Source: Synechococcales cyanobacterium bin59.metabat.ball.084
GTDB lineage: Bacteria > Cyanobacteriota > Cyanobacteriia > Cyanobacteriales > Chamaesiphonaceae
Reading direction: 5' to 3'
Length of the DNA stretch: 49,321 nt
Assembly: GCA_013297675.1 (NCBI GenBank)
Contig: JAAFHZ010000015.1
Coordinates: 1-49,321 of the forward strand
How positions within the stretch are numbered: the stretch's first letter is position 1; every line of letters begins with the position of its first letter. The notes beneath the pieces were generated by a model that was given only the letters and a program-made list of their open reading frames with translations, searched no databases and had not been told where the DNA came from. Made by a program: the position numbers and the translations under genes. Below are positions 45,723 through 49,321 of the stretch, one piece after another.

Positions 45723-46883
45723 CTACTTGCCCGAATTATGTAACTTTTCAGTCTGTGTTTTTTCGCGGTGCAGATTCTCATCCAGATCAATTTGTGGATA
45801 AGTCGCTGACTTCCTGCTGCTCCTTTGCTCCCATTCCCGCCAAGTCCGCCCTGCCCAACCCACCAGACCGTCAGGTACAGCAGCTACTACGATTAAGAAC
45901 ATGCCACCCTGAAAAAATAACCAGAATGCCGGGAACTGTTCACTCAAAACGCTTTTACCAAAATTTACCAGCAAAGCTCCAATAATTGCTCCTACCAATG
46001 TGCCACGGCCACCCACTGCCACCCAAATAATCATTTCGATCGAAAACGAAACATCCATAGCATTGGGAGTAATAATTCCAGACTGTGCCGTGAACAGCGC
46101 ACCGGCAATACCGGCTAAGGCTGCCGAAACAGCTAAAACAAATACCTTAAAACCGGTGGGGTCGTACCCTGAAAACCGCACCCGAGGTTCATCGTCACGA
46201 ATGGCTATCAACAACCGCCCAAAGCGGCCACCGGTCAACCAGCGACAAATGCCATAAGCACCCACCAAGCCAAATAAGCTCAGTAAATAAAACAGCCATT
46301 GCACTTCGATCGAACTCACTACTTTGCCAAAAAACATGGCGCTGTCGGTCTTCAGTCCATTAGTGCCATTAATCCATTTTTGCTGACTATTAAACAAGTT
46401 ATAAAAAACAATTAATGCCGCCTGAGTTAAAATCGAAAAATACACGCCCCGAATGCGATTGCGAAACACAAAGTAACCGACGATCGCGGCTACCAGAGAC
46501 GGAATCAAAATCACCGCTATTAAGGTAAAAGGCAAAGAAGAAAAAGGCTGCCAGAACCACGGTAGCTCTGTGACTCCATTTAAACTAAAAAACTCGGGCA
46601 GTTTCCCGGCTGGTAGCTGCAACAGCAAAAACATCGCCAAAGCGTAGCCCCCCAAAGCAAAGAAAATTCCATGCCCCAAGCTGAGCATTCCGGTGTAACC
46701 CCAGATTAAATCAATGCCTAAAGCGGCAATGCCCAGAGCCATAAAACGCCCCAGTAACCCCACCCGAAATCCTTGGCCGATCGCGTACAGCAACTGGGGA
46801 ATAGCGGTGGCCAAGAGTAGCACTACCCCCCCGATCATAATTACTTCTCGCCAGACGGGCTGGCGCAATATTCTAGTTAACAT
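45723..46883 (-). CDS. urtC: Urea ABC transporter permease UrtC
   Basis: 386 residues with about ten hydrophobic segments. The LivM-like features IDLIWGYTGMLSLGHGIFFA, YDPTGFKVFVLAVSAALAGI and VAVGGRGTLVGAIIGALLVN are present. The C-terminal tail is charged. It forms the channel with UrtB. 72 bases separate it from urtB. Confidence 0.93.
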   Translation of the reverse strand: MLTRILRQPVWREVIMIGGVVLLLATAIPQLLYAIGQGFRVGLLGRFMALGIAALGIDLIWGYTGMLSLGHGIFFALGGYALAMFLLLQLPAGKLPEFFSLNGVTELPWFWQPFSSLPFTLIAVILIPSLVAAIVGYFVFRNRIRGVYFSILTQAALIVFYNLFNSQQKWINGTNGLKTDSAMFFGKVVSSIEVQWLFYLLSLFGLVGAYGICRWLTGGRFGRLLIAIRDDEPRVRFSGYDPTGFKVFVLAVSAALAGIAGALFTAQSGIITPNAMDVSFSIEMIIWVAVGGRGTLVGAIIGALLVNFGKSVLSEQFPAFWLFFQGGMFLIVVAAVPDGLVGWAGRTWREWEQRSSRKSATYPQIDLDENLHREKTQTEKLHNSGK

Positions 46884-46955
46884 TTTTTACTCCTGGCGCT
46901 ATATATTTTTGGCGATTTGAAAGATTAACAAATTGATTCAGCTACTGGATATATT

Positions 46956-48104
46956 CTAGTTTTCTACAGTACGGCCTTTTTGAGGGAACAATCCGGCTGG
47001 ACGAGCTTGGAGAAAAACAAAAATCGCCGAAAACACCATCACTTTTGCCATGCTGGAATTTGAGAAAAAGGTGAAGAAACCAGCTAGCGGCGGTGCCCAG
47101 CTCAACAGTGGAGCGAAACTATCGGAGCCAATCAGGTAACTGGTAATACCCAACACCAACGCTGCCACGATCGATCCCACCAATTTACCGACACCGCCAA
47201 CCACTACAACCATAAAAGTATCAATAATATAGTTAGTGCCAGTGTTTGGCCCCACGGAACCCAATAGACTCACTGCGACTCCGGCAATTCCGGCCAAACC
47301 AGAACCTAAAGCAAAAGTGAGGGCATCTACTCGCTCAGTGGGAATCCCCAAACAGGAACTCATTTCTCGATTTTGAGTGACCGCCCGAATGCGTAGTCCC
47401 CACATAGATTTATTTAAGAACCAATAGACTCCTGTTACACAGCAAATAGTAAGAGCAATAATAAAAATTCTGGTAGCAGGCAACTGATCATTTCCGATCG
47501 GCAGTCCGCCCAGCAACCAAGAGGGCGCGGTGACATCGACGTTTTGCGCCCCAAACCAGGGTTGAGTAATTGCCAACTTAAAAATATCACCCAAAACATT
47601 ACAGATCACCAATGCGGCCAGCCCCGCAATCATCGTGAGCAGCAGCTTTTTTCCGTCAAATTTAGCTGATTTGTCGATCGAGAGAAGCTGATTTCCACCA
47701 AAGTAAAGAGCAGCAAAAATCCCGATACCAATCATAAATTGCCAGCTCACGCTGCGCACAAACTGCTGCAAAATGAGGCTTACCCCCCAAGTAGCCAACA
47801 AGGTTTCTAGTGGCCGACCATAGAGATGTCTAACTACAGTGAGTTCCAACAAAAAGCCCAGCAATCCGGCTACCAAAAAGGCTAAAATCAGCGCGGGAAA
47901 AATGTATAGATCGGCAAAGAAGGTGCCTTTGCAAACATTTTGCACCAAAAAAGTGGTGTAGGCTCCCATCATCATTAGCTCACCGTGAGCCATATTGATC
48001 ACGCCCATCAAACCAAAGACGATCGCTAGCCCCAAAGCGGCTATCAGCAATACTGAGCCAACACTAATGCCACCAAACAAGCTGGTAATTAAACCTGATA
48101 ACAA
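46956..48104 (-). CDS. urtB: Urea ABC transporter permease UrtB
   Basis: 382 residues, LivH-like. MGVINMAHGELMMMGAYTTF marks the coupling region. QNREMSSCLGIPTERVDALT and VVVVGGVGKLVGSIVAALVL are typical of the family. About nine membrane helices. It follows urtA after 130 bases that contain a stable hairpin, a common way to lower permease relative to binding-protein levels. Confidence 0.93.
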   Translation of the reverse strand: MLSGLITSLFGGISVGSVLLIAALGLAIVFGLMGVINMAHGELMMMGAYTTFLVQNVCKGTFFADLYIFPALILAFLVAGLLGFLLELTVVRHLYGRPLETLLATWGVSLILQQFVRSVSWQFMIGIGIFAALYFGGNQLLSIDKSAKFDGKKLLLTMIAGLAALVICNVLGDIFKLAITQPWFGAQNVDVTAPSWLLGGLPIGNDQLPATRIFIIALTICCVTGVYWFLNKSMWGLRIRAVTQNREMSSCLGIPTERVDALTFALGSGLAGIAGVAVSLLGSVGPNTGTNYIIDTFMVVVVGGVGKLVGSIVAALVLGITSYLIGSDSFAPLLSWAPPLAGFFTFFSNSSMAKVMVFSAIFVFLQARPAGLFPQKGRTVEN

Positions 48105-48151
48105 GATCTCTGTCTCCCTAGCGGAAATTAAATATGAATTGAAGATTAGGC

Positions 48152-48171
48152 GAGGGTGCTATGGCACCCTC
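48152..48171 (-). promoter_or_regulatory. Hairpin in the urtA-urtB gap
   Basis: GAGGGTGC (48152-48159) and GCACCCTC (48164-48171) form a perfect 8-bp stem with a 4-base loop. A second, weaker dyad CCGGCC...GGCCGG lies at 48195-48220. There is no T-run, so mRNA stabilisation or partial attenuation after urtA is likelier than full termination. Confidence 0.55.
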
Positions 48172-48234
48172 ATTGTCTGCTGCTGGAATTGATTCCGGCC
48201 AGCCCTGTGCTTGAGGCCGGGTTCAGTGACCAGT

Positions 48235-49321
48235 CTAGGCTTTTTTGTATTTACCGCCCTTGGCCGGATCGCTCCAGTCACAAGCAAAGCCCTTGGTTTC
48301 GGCTACGTATTGGTTCCAGGGCACTGGCTCTACAGCAGCAGGCGTGGAGTTGACAATCTCAAATAGACCGTCTTCGCGCACTTTACCAATGCGGACTATT
48401 TTAGAAATGTGGTGATTGGCATTCATCACTACTTTACCGTTAGGAGCCTCAAAAGATTGACCGATCGCTGCTGCCCGTACTTTTTCTAGATCCTCATAGG
48501 TCTGAGCTTTTTCTACCGCCTGTTTCCAGAGATAAACCATGGTATAGGCCGCTTCCATGGGGTCGTTAACTACTCTCTTTTCGCCAAACTTAGCTTTAAA
48601 AGCAGCCGCAAATTTTTTGCTGGCCGGAGTATCTACCGTTTGGAAGTAGTTCCAGGCCGCAAAGTGACCTTTGAGATACTGGGTGCCGATCGCCTGCACT
48701 TCTTCTTCGGCAATGCTCACCGACATCGAAGGATATTTATCTGGTCCCATACCGGCACCTTGCAACTGTTTGAAGAAAGCTACGTTGGTATCACCATTCA
48801 GGGAATTATAAATAATGCCGCCTTGGGGGAGGGCTTTTTTGATTTTGGCAATTACTGAGCTGACTTCGTTGTTGCCTAACGGAATATATTCTTCACCAAC
48901 TACTTTGCCGCCTTTGGCTGCCAACTGCGCCTTGATAATAGAGTTGGCTGTTTTGGGGAATACGTAGTCCGAACCCACCAAAAAGAAGGGCTTACCGGGA
49001 TAGGTTTTCAGCAACCATTCTACCGAAGGCTCAATTTGTTGGTTGGGGGCAGCACCGGTATAAAAAACGTTCTGAGAGCATTCTTGACCTTCATACTGCA
49101 CCGGATACCAAAGCATGTGCTTTTTGGTTTCAAAGGTTTCTAACACGGCCTTGCGACTAGAAGATGTCCAGCAACCAAATACCGTAGCTACTTTGTCTTG
49201 ATCTATTAGTTTTTTCGCTTTTTCGTTGAAGGTTGGCCAGTCCGATTTACCATCTTCGATGATTGGGATAATTTGTTTGCCCAATACGCCACCGGCCTTA
49301 TTGATTTCTTCGATCGCGAGC
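48235..49321 (-). CDS. urtA: Urea-binding protein UrtA, 5' end outside window
   Basis: The frame is open to the window edge, so the signal peptide and start codon are missing. Visible residues begin LAIEEINKAGGVLGKQIIPI and include FGCWTSSSRKAVLETFETKK, HMLWYPVQYEGQECSQNVFY and NDPMEAAYTMVYLWKQAVEK, all diagnostic of UrtA. It is the periplasmic binding protein for urea (and related amides) of the urtABCDE system, usually activated by NtcA under nitrogen limitation; the promoter lies outside the window. Confidence 0.94.
   Translation of the reverse strand, partial: LAIEEINKAGGVLGKQIIPIIEDGKSDWPTFNEKAKKLIDQDKVATVFGCWTSSSRKAVLETFETKKHMLWYPVQYEGQECSQNVFYTGAAPNQQIEPSVEWLLKTYPGKPFFLVGSDYVFPKTANSIIKAQLAAKGGKVVGEEYIPLGNNEVSSVIAKIKKALPQGGIIYNSLNGDTNVAFFKQLQGAGMGPDKYPSMSVSIAEEEVQAIGTQYLKGHFAAWNYFQTVDTPASKKFAAAFKAKFGEKRVVNDPMEAAYTMVYLWKQAVEKAQTYEDLEKVRAAAIGQSFEAPNGKVVMNANHHISKIVRIGKVREDGLFEIVNSTPAAVEPVPWNQYVAETKGFACDWSDPAKGGKYKKA

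Noticed and set aside
1..49321. CRISPR array, tRNA or rRNA genes
   Set aside because: No regularly spaced repeats of 25-40 bases beyond the three tandem units at 29.9 kb, and no cloverleaf or rRNA sequence recognised by eye.

Overview
The window is a cyanobacterial chromosome fragment. The evidence is photosystem I gene psaE, a class of sdhC/sdhA/sdhB typical of the phylum, ispG, a five-gene urea ABC transporter locus (urtABCDE), an AAA/WD40 giant protein, Uma2 nuclease, and many CGATCG-type (HIP1-like) octamer cores in the flanking housekeeping DNA. The first 12 bases are not genomic: they match the Illumina adapter end, and they sit exactly where the glgB reading frame stops making sense. 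The window is therefore a contig edge.

Layout. (1) 1-6.1 kb: truncated glgB, a secreted hypothetical, a PadR regulator facing a Coq4-family gene across a 19-bp perfect inverted repeat, an SDR oxidoreductase, a DUF1993-type protein and a small conserved hypothetical. (2) 6.2-19.6 kb: an AT-rich, CGATCG-poor island that looks like a ribosomal peptide (RiPP) biosynthesis and export locus. It has a PpiC-like foldase, an HlyD adaptor, a C39-peptidase ABC exporter with an N-terminal cyclic-nucleotide-binding-like domain, a transposase-derived HTH protein, a HopA1-type lyase, an aminoglycoside-phosphotransferase-type kinase, several tiny membrane ORFs, two intact double-glycine precursor peptides with a shared leader, a third broken precursor, a frameshifted aldo/keto-reductase-like gene and a second PpiC foldase. 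(3) 19.6-24.5 kb: GNAT, methyltransferase, a frameshifted folD, a hicAB pair whose hicA is destroyed, repeat debris, and a CobW GTPase. (4) 24.9-31.8 kb: secreted LRR protein, three pseudopilin-like genes, rpmB, mutM, psaE, tandem repeats, TetR regulator. (5) 31.8-49.3 kb: ispG, MoaD-like protein, Uma2, AAA-WD40 protein, GNAT, sdhCA, a three-gene accessory module wedged before sdhB, and urtEDCBA on the minus strand (urtA cut by the window end).

The most interesting system is the RiPP island. The kinase plus HopA1 lyase pair is the Ser/Thr dehydration machinery known from class V lanthipeptides (LxmK/LxmY) and thioamitides (TvaC/TvaD). Here none of the three visible core peptides contains a cysteine, and no cyclase, YcaO or flavin decarboxylase is seen. 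Lanthionine rings therefore cannot form within these cores. The expected product is a hydrophobic, Thr-rich, multiply dehydrated peptide, possibly reduced further by the unusual aldo/keto-reductase-like protein, then cleaved after GG and exported by the C39 ABC/HlyD machine. The function is inferred; the gene content and peptide sequences are read directly.
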